From Myxococcales bacterium (lineage in GTDB: Bacteria > Myxococcota_A > Polyangia > Polyangiales > Polyangiaceae), in assembly GCA_016706225.1 (NCBI GenBank), contig JADJKB010000021.1, positions 868,001-932,000 of the forward strand: 64,000 bases of DNA, written 5' to 3'. The notes below the pieces were generated by a model. The model made no database searches. It was not told the origin of the DNA and saw only the letters and a program-made list of their open reading frames with translations. Made by a program: the position numbers and the translations under genes. How positions within the stretch are numbered: position 1 is the first letter of the stretch; the number at the start of each line of letters is the position of its first letter. Below, one piece after another: positions 17,882 through 25,455 of this stretch.

Positions 17882-18790
17882 TCACGTCATCGCGAACTTC
17901 ATCGCCGCGCCCGCGGCCTCCATGGCGTTGCCGTAAGCCTTGGCGCCGGTCATGTCGTTGACCTTCGTCCACTGCTCGGCAATGGCCTCGGGCGTGACTT
18001 TGTCGACGGCGATCCCGATGCCTTCCGCCTCCATGACGGCGACGCGGGAGAAGTATCCGCCGCCCACGGCATAGACCTGCGCGCTGTCCTCGCACTTGTC
18101 CGAGACGAGGTACGCAACCAGCGCCGACACGTACTCCGGCGCGAGCTTCTCGAGCACGTTCGGCGGCATGATGGTCTCGGTCATACGGCTCTTGGCGATG
18201 GGCGCGATGGCGTTGACCTTGATGTTGTACTTGGCGCCTTCGTGCGCCAGCGTCTTGGTCAAGCCGACGATACCCAGCTTGGCAGCGCTGTAGTTCGCCT
18301 GGCCGAAGTTGCCGTAGAGGCCGGCGGCGCTGGTGGTGTTGACGACCCGGCCATAGTTGTTCTCGCGGAGCAAGGTCCAGGCCGTCTTGCACACGTATAT
18401 GGACCTGGTCAGGTGAACGGAGAGGACCTTCTCCCAGTCCTCGTCGGTCATCTTCATGAACGAGACGTCGCGCAAGATGCCGGCGTTGTTGATCACGATG
18501 TCGAGCTTGCCGAAGGCCTCTTTGGCCTTGGCAACGATCTTCTGGGCGCCATCCCAGGTGTTGACGCTGTCGTAGTTGGCGACGGCCTCGCCACCGGCGG
18601 CCTTGATCTCTGCGACGACCTTGTCGGCCGCGGAGTTGCCGCCGCCGCCGGTGCCATCCATCGATCCACCGAGATCGTTGACGACGACCTTGGCTCCGCG
18701 TTTGGCGAGCAAGAGCGCGTGGGCGCGCCCCAATCCACCGCCGGCACCTGTGACGATTGCGACTCGATTGTCGAAACGAAGCTCGGACAT
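17882..18790 (-). CDS. SDR of the peroxisomal multifunctional enzyme 2 type
   Basis: 302 residues. 'VAIVTGAGGGLGRAHALLLAKRGA' holds the TGxxxGxG nucleotide motif; 'VNDLGGSMDGTGG' is diagnostic for the hydroxyacyl-CoA dehydrogenase part of multifunctional enzyme type 2 (MFE-2/HSD17B4) and distinguishes it from general SDRs; 'INNAGILRD' and 'YSAAK' supply the rest of the active site. The bacterial protein lacks the hydratase and SCP2 domains of the eukaryotic enzyme. Likely an NAD-dependent 3-hydroxyacyl-CoA dehydrogenase in beta-oxidation. A good Shine-Dalgarno (GAGGAGG) precedes the ATG. Its promoter region carries the MITE-like element about 130 bases upstream. Confidence 0.88.
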   Translation of the reverse strand: MSELRFDNRVAIVTGAGGGLGRAHALLLAKRGAKVVVNDLGGSMDGTGGGGNSAADKVVAEIKAAGGEAVANYDSVNTWDGAQKIVAKAKEAFGKLDIVINNAGILRDVSFMKMTDEDWEKVLSVHLTRSIYVCKTAWTLLRENNYGRVVNTTSAAGLYGNFGQANYSAAKLGIVGLTKTLAHEGAKYNIKVNAIAPIAKSRMTETIMPPNVLEKLAPEYVSALVAYLVSDKCEDSAQVYAVGGGYFSRVAVMEAEGIGIAVDKVTPEAIAEQWTKVNDMTGAKAYGNAMEAAGAAMKFAMT

Positions 18791-18920
18791 GTTGCCTCCT
18801 CGAGGGCTCTCTGTTCCCGCACTGCCGAAGACGGCGCTCGGGGCTTCGGGGCGCGGAGGCGTCCCAAAGGCGAGGCCAAGCTAGAGCAGTTTCGGGCTCA
18901 ATGGAACCACCGGCTCACTC

Positions 18921-19068
18921 AAGAGCTGTCCAAGAATTGGACAGCCCTTTCACTTTGTCATCGGGGAGGCACGCGCCTCCCCGCCCCAACGAAGTGAATT
19001 CGTTGGGGCCCCACCCCACGCGGGCCGGCCTCGCCGGCTTGCGCCTGGCCAATTTTTGGACAGCTCTT
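18921..19068. mobile_element. 148-bp MITE-like element with terminal inverted repeats and 5-bp target duplication
   Basis: Terminal inverted repeats of 24 bases with two mismatches (outer 13 perfect: AAGAGCTGTCCAA) at 18921-18944 and 19045-19068. Both ends are flanked by the direct repeat CACTC (18916-18920 and 19069-19073), as expected for a target-site duplication. The interior has no open frame but contains further perfect stems: GGGGAGGC/GCCTCCCC at 18963-18982 and CCCCAACGAA/TTCGTTGGGG at 18984-19008; the left end also folds on itself (GCTGTCCAA-GAA-TTGGACAGC, 18925-18945). It therefore looks like a non-autonomous transposable element moved by a transposase encoded elsewhere. The right end lies on the last base of the greB stop codon. 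Confidence 0.8.
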
Positions 19069-19535
19069 CACTCGTACGTGATGGCACAAATCTCCAAGTC
19101 CACCTCACCCGCCGGCCGCCGCACCGTTACGATATCTCCCACTTTGCGCTTCATCAGCGCCGTGCCGAGCGGGCTCCTGAAGCTGATGGTCCCCGCCCCG
19201 GGGTCGACCTCGTCGGGGCCCACGATGCGGTAGCGTTTGTGCTGCCCTTCTTCGTCGACGACCTCGACCGTCGCCCCGAAGAACACCACCTGAGCTGCAC
19301 CCTCGTCCCGCTTGACCACCACGGCCGATTCGAGGCGCTTGGTCAGGAACCGGATGCGTCGATCGATCTCCCGGAGCCGCTTCTTGCCGTAAATGTACTC
19401 GGCGTTCTCCGACCGGTCGCCCTGTGCCGCTGCGTCCGAGACCTCTTGGACCACCCGCGGTCGTTCGACATGCAAGAGCTGGTGTAGCTCCACTTGCAGC
19501 TTTTTGGCGCCCTCCGGCGTCAGGTAGGTGCTCAT
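19068..19535 (-). CDS. greB: Transcription elongation factor GreB
   Basis: 155 residues, close to E. coli GreB (158). ATG at 19535 gives the canonical start MSTYLTPEGAKKL; the longer frame upstream reads into the neighbouring gene's region. The N-terminal coiled coil with its acidic tip is visible as 'AAAQGDRSENAEYIYGKKRL', and the C-terminal domain as 'GATVEVVDEEGQHKRYRIVG' and 'SPLGTALMKRKVGD'. It inserts into the RNA polymerase secondary channel and stimulates cleavage of backtracked RNA. The stop TGA is made of TG from the target duplication and A from the first base of the mobile element; the uninterrupted site would also have read TGA. Confidence 0.93.
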   Translation of the reverse strand: MSTYLTPEGAKKLQVELHQLLHVERPRVVQEVSDAAAQGDRSENAEYIYGKKRLREIDRRIRFLTKRLESAVVVKRDEGAAQVVFFGATVEVVDEEGQHKRYRIVGPDEVDPGAGTISFRSPLGTALMKRKVGDIVTVRRPAGEVDLEICAITYE

Positions 19536-19598
19536 CGTTTCGGGCAGGACAATAGCTCGGAATCGAAGCGATTCGGGGCTACAACCGTCGAACTTCGC

Positions 19599-21032
19599 AT
19601 GAACAAGAAGCGCTTTGTCGCCGGCGTCGGCGGGCTCGCCGCGGCTCTCGCCGCCGCGCTCGCGGTGTTCGCGCTGTTCTTCGCGCGCCCGATGGCGTTG
19701 CGGATGGCCGTCGAGCGCGCCGCGGAGCACGGCGTCGTCCTCGAACCCAAGCAGGCCTCGCTCCACTTCGGCTCGGTCACGCTGACCGGCTCCAAGTTCT
19801 CACTCGCGGGCCTGCCCGCCATCCACGGCAATATCCGCGAGCTCGACGTGTCGCTGCGCTGGACGCAGCCGGTCGGGCTCAAGCTCACCGGCGTCGACGT
19901 AGAGGCCAGCGGCTCGGCGGCAACCCTGGCGCTCGGTGTCAGCGAGTGGGCCAAGCGTTACCCGCAGACATTGCGCATGCCAACCGAGGCTCGAGAGGCG
20001 TCCCTCGTCTGGCGCAAGGCCACGGACGCGGAGCCGTGGCTCACGCTCTCGGGCGGTACGGCCACGCGCTCCGGCGCGATGACCCAGGTCAGCACCGAGA
20101 AGAGCGTGCTCGGTGTGTGCCCCGAGCTTGACGAGGGCGCGACGAGCTGTCCCGATCTGGGAAAACTCGGCGCGGCATGGACCAGTGACGAGGCCCAGGT
20201 CGTGATCGGCTTCGGAGTCGAGGACCCGAACCGGGCGCCGGTGCGGTTCGAGATCAAACACGCGTTGGCCGAACCCACTGCGGACATCACCCTCTCGCCG
20301 GTCGCCCTCGAGCGCCTCGCCGGGCCGTTCGGCGTGAAGCTCCCAGTGAAGAACGTCACCGCCAGTGGCACCGTGCACCTGGTCATGCCCAAGGGTCTCG
20401 ACGGCGGCGCTGTGACCGGCACCCTCGACGCTTCACTGAAGGGTTACATCCCGCCCCACCCGCGAGAGCTCGACGGTTTCGTGTTTGGGGACACCACCAC
20501 CCTCTCCGCCAAGCTGCGTGTGGACGAAGCCCGTGAGCGCGCCGACCTGTCTGACGTCAAGGTCACCGCCGGCGCATTCAAGCTCGCAGGTACGGGCAGC
20601 GTGGCGCGACAAGACGACCATGGCGCGCTCGAGCTCGAGCTGAAAGGCAGCTTGCCTTGCTCCGCGTTGGCCGGAGCCGCCGCCGACAGTTACCTGGGGC
20701 GCGCGCTGGGGGGGCTGGCCGGGGATCTGGCGCGGCAGCTCATCAAGGGCAGTGTTGCCATCAAGGTCGGGATCTCGGCCCGCTCGGACGATCTGGAGCA
20801 CGCAAAGGTCACGAAGGCCGTCGGGGTCGGTTGCGGGCTCAAGCCACTCAAGATCGGCGACCTCGACATCGGCGAGATCCTGGGCAAACTGCCGCCGCTG
20901 CCGAGCTCGTTGCCGCCACTGCCCAGCGGTCTTCCGGCGTTGCCGAAGATCGAATTCAAGGTCGACCCACCCAAGCCCGCGCCCAAACCCGTCGCACCCA
21001 AGCCCGACACCCCCAAGTCGAACTCCCCCTGA
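19599..21032 (+). CDS. AsmA-like membrane-anchored protein
   Basis: 477 residues from ATG at 19599, chosen because it is followed directly by a single N-terminal membrane segment (about 8-30, GGLAAALAAALAVFALFFA). The rest shows the repeating beta-strand pattern of the AsmA/TamB/YhdP superfamily, for example 'VVLEPKQASLHFGSVTLTG' and 'KLTGVDVEASG', which form a hydrophobic groove for moving lipids between membranes. The C-terminus is a Pro-rich tail with short LPPLPS-type repeats (about 435-477). Probably inner-membrane anchored with the bulk in the periplasm. It is divergent from greB with a 63-base gap that contains the palindrome GAATCG-AAG-CGATTC. Confidence 0.7.
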   Translation: MNKKRFVAGVGGLAAALAAALAVFALFFARPMALRMAVERAAEHGVVLEPKQASLHFGSVTLTGSKFSLAGLPAIHGNIRELDVSLRWTQPVGLKLTGVDVEASGSAATLALGVSEWAKRYPQTLRMPTEAREASLVWRKATDAEPWLTLSGGTATRSGAMTQVSTEKSVLGVCPELDEGATSCPDLGKLGAAWTSDEAQVVIGFGVEDPNRAPVRFEIKHALAEPTADITLSPVALERLAGPFGVKLPVKNVTASGTVHLVMPKGLDGGAVTGTLDASLKGYIPPHPRELDGFVFGDTTTLSAKLRVDEARERADLSDVKVTAGAFKLAGTGSVARQDDHGALELELKGSLPCSALAGAAADSYLGRALGGLAGDLARQLIKGSVAIKVGISARSDDLEHAKVTKAVGVGCGLKPLKIGDLDIGEILGKLPPLPSSLPPLPSGLPALPKIEFKVDPPKPAPKPVAPKPDTPKSNSP

Positions 21033-21091
21033 CTCGACCCCGCAGTGCGCGCCGATGTTCGGAGCTGGAAACGAAATCGGCTCCTGTCCGC

Positions 21092-23206
21092 TCAGCGCCC
21101 GAGCGTCGCCAGCGTGGCAATGGCCAACCGCGTTCGCTCCTTCGCTTCACTCTCCAGCTCGTGGATTCGCACGCGCGTGCGTTTTGCCTGGTCCTCGGCG
21201 GCGAGCAGCCGCTTGGCAATGTCCTCGGAGCCCCGGGTCCGCCCGAGCGCTCGCGCGTGCTCGCGCAGGCGCACGATGTCCGCTTCGAGCTCCAGTCGCT
21301 CGGCCCTGCGTTTTCCCAGCGCGCCCCGTCGCACCTCCGCTTCGAGCATCAGCTCTGCAGCCCGCTTGACCACGTTGGCCTGCCGTGCGGGCACCGACGC
21401 CGCCAGCCGCTGCAGCTTGCGCGAGTCGATGCGCCGCGGATCGAGCCGCCGACTCAGCCCCTCGTCGACCTCCAGCTTCTTCTCGAGCTTCGCCCGCGGC
21501 CCGATCTTGAAGACCGCCGACGCGGCCCCCGCGTTCGAGTCCCAGGTCAGCTCATCGGCGCCGGTGACCTTGGCGTTGTTGACGTATCCGAGCTTCAAGA
21601 ACACGTCGCGCCCCGAACCGCTGCGGTTCTCCAGCGCGTAGCTCACCACGTGGTGCCGCACGAAGTGTTCGACGAACTGCCCTCGGTCGAAGGCGAGCAA
21701 GCGGGTCTTGTCCTTGAAGTCCGCCGCAGCCTGGCTGAGCTCCACGTCCAGGTCGACACCGAACGTGATCACCTGCGTCTCTTTGGGCTTCATGCGCGCG
21801 AGCGCCGCTTCACCCGAGAAACCACCGTCGGAGAACACCGCCAGCGTGCCCGGCGGCAAAGTCTGATTGCCCTGATGGGTCAGGTGCACCGCGCTTCGAG
21901 CGCTCTCCCCCGCGGCAGAGAAGAACGCGATCCGACGCGCCGCGATCCCGTCGCCCAGGAAGGGCATGAGCGCCGAGCCGTGGGCCCGGAGATCGACCGG
22001 TTGTTTCAGCGTGTAGCGAAACATGGCGCCTGCCTCGACGCCCTCCGCCGGTGCGACGCCCGCCAGATTACCCACCGACAGCATGGAGCTCGCGCTGGCC
22101 GCGCCGACGCTGCCAGTGCCGCCGCCGTGTCCCAAGGTGCCGATGCTGCCGAGCCCAATGCCTTCGCCGCGACCTCCGCCGCCCTCACCAATCCCCGCGA
22201 GCCCGAGCCCTCCGGCTCCGAAGCTCTCACCGGTCCACATCGAGTCTGGCGTCTGATCCATCAACTGCGGCACCGTAGCGAGCTCGTTCTCCGGCGTGAC
22301 GAGCTCGCGGCGCGCGTAGCGCGGCGCTGCCAGAGGAAACAGGAAGCTGTCTGGTCGGCCATTCACCAGATCGATCTGCACACTCTTCCACTCTTCGTCG
22401 GTGTCGTTGTGCAAGAGCGCCCAACCTTGCAGCTTGCTCGTGTCGCCGGCCTTGTCGGCGAGCACCAGGCGATATGTGACGCGCCAGACCGGGGTCTCCG
22501 CGACGTAGCCGAGTGACACACTCTTGGCGCCAGAGGCTCTCACTCGCAGTTCCTTCATGACGCGCGCGCTGCGGTCGCCAAGCGCGTCGAGCGCCGAGCC
22601 GAGTCGCGCGGCGTACGCCGGATCCGTGGGCCGCACGGAGGTGAGCTCCGCAACCTTGATGCGCCGCAGCTCCCCGGCCTTGGTGAAGAGCACCACCACG
22701 GGTTGTTTCTGCATCGCGCAGCTCGGCTCACCGGCTTTTGCACCGGCCACCGGCACACACTCTTCGAGGTCACTCGTCGCCGAGTCCGAGAGCTCCACCA
22801 CCTTGCCCGTCAGCGAGAGCGAGCCGGCCTTGAGCTGGACCTCGGCGCCCTTCAAGCTCTTCAACATCGCGTGCAGAGTGAGCGGCGCCTCCTCCGCGCC
22901 GAGTCCCGCCATCGAGCGGGCCATGCCGCGACTGATGCTGCTGCCGAACTCGACCCCAGCCACACTGCCGCCCTTCGGATCGTCTGTCAGGACCACGAGC
23001 GTCTTCAGTGCGTCGTCGAGGTGTCCCGCGGGCACCGGCAGCGCCGCAGGGCGTCCATTCATGCTCCCCGTTCGCTCGAAATAACCGACGCCGGTCTCGT
23101 ACAGGCGCACCCGCTTGAGGGGCAACGTGGCGGGCTCCGCCAGCGCAACCTGCGCGGCTCCGAGCACCAAACAAGCAGAAATGAAAGCAGAACGCGGCCT
23201 CAGCAT
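21092..23206 (-). CDS. DUF4139-type exported protein with internal Gly-rich loop
   Basis: 704 residues from ATG at 23206, preceded by AGGAGGAGA at ideal spacing; the frame is open further upstream but without coding character. Signal peptide ends near '..AQVALA'. The body has features of the DUF4140/DUF4139 (mucoidy-inhibitor-like) group: 'VRLYETGVGYFERTG' at the N-terminus, 'WRVTYRLVL' and 'ENRSGSGRDVFLKLGY'. A Gly-rich island (about residues 335-385) interrupts the middle. The last 90 residues are a charged coiled coil. Function unknown; likely periplasmic or outer-membrane associated. Divergent from the malic-enzyme gene. Confidence 0.75.
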   Translation of the reverse strand: MLRPRSAFISACLVLGAAQVALAEPATLPLKRVRLYETGVGYFERTGSMNGRPAALPVPAGHLDDALKTLVVLTDDPKGGSVAGVEFGSSISRGMARSMAGLGAEEAPLTLHAMLKSLKGAEVQLKAGSLSLTGKVVELSDSATSDLEECVPVAGAKAGEPSCAMQKQPVVVLFTKAGELRRIKVAELTSVRPTDPAYAARLGSALDALGDRSARVMKELRVRASGAKSVSLGYVAETPVWRVTYRLVLADKAGDTSKLQGWALLHNDTDEEWKSVQIDLVNGRPDSFLFPLAAPRYARRELVTPENELATVPQLMDQTPDSMWTGESFGAGGLGLAGIGEGGGGRGEGIGLGSIGTLGHGGGTGSVGAASASSMLSVGNLAGVAPAEGVEAGAMFRYTLKQPVDLRAHGSALMPFLGDGIAARRIAFFSAAGESARSAVHLTHQGNQTLPPGTLAVFSDGGFSGEAALARMKPKETQVITFGVDLDVELSQAAADFKDKTRLLAFDRGQFVEHFVRHHVVSYALENRSGSGRDVFLKLGYVNNAKVTGADELTWDSNAGAASAVFKIGPRAKLEKKLEVDEGLSRRLDPRRIDSRKLQRLAASVPARQANVVKRAAELMLEAEVRRGALGKRRAERLELEADIVRLREHARALGRTRGSEDIAKRLLAAEDQAKRTRVRIHELESEAKERTRLAIATLATLGR

Positions 23207-23544
23207 GCGTCTCCTCCTGACGGGTTCGAAAAGGAGCCGACGCTCCGAATGGAACCCCAGACACCGCTTCGAGCCGAGGGTTCCGGGCCGCACCAATGAA
23301 ACGAGCGCGCCGTGCTCCGCGACCCGGCAATCGAAGCCAGAAGAGCGGCGAAGAGCGCCCACATCCCCGCGCCTGCGCGGCGCGGACTTCGACGGGCGTC
23401 TGTGACCAAGGTTGGCGGCGGGTGGCCCGCGCGCAGTGCTTGCGCGGTGCGGTTCGGAGCAAGGCACAGGCACGAATGAAACGCGCGGGCGCGACGACGA
23501 GAGCGGCTCGCCCCGTCGTGGCGCTCTGGTATACAAACCTAGAA
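23207..23544. other. 338-bp divergent intergenic region
   Basis: The region separates the DUF4139-type gene from the malic-enzyme gene. I see no RNA gene, repeat or convincing short coding sequence. It should contain both divergent promoters; the only recognisable piece is an extended -10-like sequence at its right end (see next entry). Confidence 0.6.
23527..23535 (+). promoter_or_regulatory. Possible extended -10 promoter of the malic-enzyme gene
   Basis: TGGTATACA fits the TGnTATAAT extended -10 pattern and lies about 9 bases before the ATG at 23545, which would give a leaderless or nearly leaderless mRNA. There is no clear -35, so confidence is low. Confidence 0.3.
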
Positions 23545-25275
23545 ATGAGCGACTCCCTCGATGATCTCGGCGGCGCGAAGGTGATCCAGACCCGCAAAGC
23601 CGGCGTCTGGCTCTTGCATAACCCCTCGACGAACCAGGGCACGGCGTACGGCCGCGCTCAGCGGGACGACCTCCGCGTGAGAGGCATGGTCCCGTACAAA
23701 GTCACGAGCCTCGAAGAGCAAGCGGAGCTCGCGATCGCGCAGATCCGCGCCAAGACTTCGCCGCTGGAGCAGTACATCGGGCTCGCCAGCCTTCAAGATC
23801 GCAACGAGGTGCTCTTTTATCGCGTGCTGGTCGACCACGTCGCTGAGCTGATGCCCATCGTCTACACCCCCACGGTGGGTGAGGCGTGCCAAAAATTCAG
23901 CCACATCTACCGCAGCGCGCGCGGCCTCTGGATCACCCCCGACGACGTCGACGAGATCCCGCGGGTGCTCCGGAACTCACCGTTCAAAGACATCCGATTG
24001 ATCGTCGCCACCGACAACGAGCGCATTCTGGGGCTCGGCGACCAAGGCTGCGGCGGCATGGGAAACCCCATCGGCAAGCTCGCACTCTACGTCGCCGGCA
24101 CCGTCATCCATCCTTCCAAGTGCCTACCCGTGAGTCTCGACGTCGGCACGGACAACGCGACCCTCCGCGGCGACCCGCTCTACCTCGGCTACCCCAAAAA
24201 ACGCCTGCGTGGCCCGGAGTACGACGACTTCATCGAGGCCTTCGTGCGGGCAGTGCGCGAGGTCTTTCCGCGCGCCATCTTGCAGTGGGAAGACTTCCAC
24301 AAGGATCGCGCGTTCACGCTGCTCGAGCGCTACCGGCACCGCATCGTCTCCTTCAACGACGACATTCAAGGCACCGCCAGCGTGACGGTGGCTGGCATCC
24401 TGGCCTCCCTGCGCATCACGAAACAGCGCATGGCCGCTCAACGAGTGGTCTTCATGGGGGCGGGCGCCGCATGCACGGGTATCGCACGGCTGTGCGCCCT
24501 GGCGATGCGCGCCGACGGCGCGGACGACGCGACGATTCGCCGGGCGCTGGTCGCCTTCGACAGCGGAGGCCTGCTGCACGACGGGCGCAACATCGACGAA
24601 CCGCACAAACACGAGCTGGCGATATCTCGTGAAGCACTCCTGAGCCACGGGCTCGACCCGAGCACCGAGCTTTCACCCGTCGATGTCATCCAGAAGCTGA
24701 GGCCGACGATCTTGGTGGGCGCCTCCGCCCGCGCCGGCACGTTCACCCGCGAGATGCTCGAGGCGATGGCAGCGCACGTCGAGCGGCCGCTGGTCTTGCC
24801 ACTGAGCAACCCCACCAGCAAGGCGGAGTGTACGCCGACGCAAGCCCTGGAATGGACGAGCGGCCGCGCGATCGTGGCCACCGGCAGCCCCTTCGACGAC
24901 GTGGAGAGCGGTGGGCGCCGTCACGTGGTCGGCCAGGCCAACAACGTCTTCATCTTCCCGGGGGTCGGTCTCGGCGCCGCCATCGCCGAGGCCCGGGAGG
25001 TGACGACCGAGATGTTCCACATCGCTTCTGCCACCCTGGCGCGCTCGGTGACCGAGGAGCGCCTCGCCCAGAACGCGATCTTCCCCCACCAGAGCGAGCT
25101 GCGCCGGGTCAGCTTCGAGATCGCGTGCGCCGTCGTGCGTTACGCGAGCGACAACAACCTCGGCCGGCGCATCCATCCGGAGGACGTCGAGGCCACGGTG
25201 CGTCGGGTGGTGTGGGATCCGGGCTACGCGCCCGTCGTCCACTCCGACGACGCGCCGCTGAGCCGCGTGTACTGA
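23545..25275 (+). CDS. maeA: NAD-dependent malic enzyme
   Basis: 576 residues, the length of the large (SfcA/MaeA, eukaryote-like) malic enzymes. ATG at 23545 is followed by family sequence. Motifs in order: 'PIVYTPTVGEACQKFS' (catalytic Tyr loop), 'ILGLGDQGCGGMGNPIGKL', 'ILQWEDFHKDRAFTLLERY' (divalent-metal ligands), 'FNDDIQGTASVTVAGI' (metal and dinucleotide), 'VFMGAGAACTGIARL' (Rossmann), 'LPLSNPTSKAECT' and 'QANNVFIFPGVGLG'. It converts malate to pyruvate and CO2 with reduction of NAD(P), supplying pyruvate and reducing power. NAD rather than NADP preference is inferred from the subfamily. Monocistronic. Confidence 0.95.
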   Translation: MSDSLDDLGGAKVIQTRKAGVWLLHNPSTNQGTAYGRAQRDDLRVRGMVPYKVTSLEEQAELAIAQIRAKTSPLEQYIGLASLQDRNEVLFYRVLVDHVAELMPIVYTPTVGEACQKFSHIYRSARGLWITPDDVDEIPRVLRNSPFKDIRLIVATDNERILGLGDQGCGGMGNPIGKLALYVAGTVIHPSKCLPVSLDVGTDNATLRGDPLYLGYPKKRLRGPEYDDFIEAFVRAVREVFPRAILQWEDFHKDRAFTLLERYRHRIVSFNDDIQGTASVTVAGILASLRITKQRMAAQRVVFMGAGAACTGIARLCALAMRADGADDATIRRALVAFDSGGLLHDGRNIDEPHKHELAISREALLSHGLDPSTELSPVDVIQKLRPTILVGASARAGTFTREMLEAMAAHVERPLVLPLSNPTSKAECTPTQALEWTSGRAIVATGSPFDDVESGGRRHVVGQANNVFIFPGVGLGAAIAEAREVTTEMFHIASATLARSVTEERLAQNAIFPHQSELRRVSFEIACAVVRYASDNNLGRRIHPEDVEATVRRVVWDPGYAPVVHSDDAPLSRVY

Positions 25276-25455
25276 GCCGCCTCGATTAGCGCCCTGCGAA
25301 CGCAAAGGGAGGCGCTCGTTTCGCCGCGCCGCGCCCCATGACCGGCCGCTCACCCACGGACCAATCCGGCAGCAATCACCTCCGCCGCACAACATTGGGC
25401 TGGCGGCGAGGGGCCTCGCGGCGTATCCGGTTCGCCGCCCGAGCCATTCTCGCCA

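Noticed and set aside
18963..19008. Tandem stems as a terminator for greB or the SDR gene
   Set aside because: Both stems lie inside the mobile element, have no U-tract and do not face the end of a plus-strand gene.
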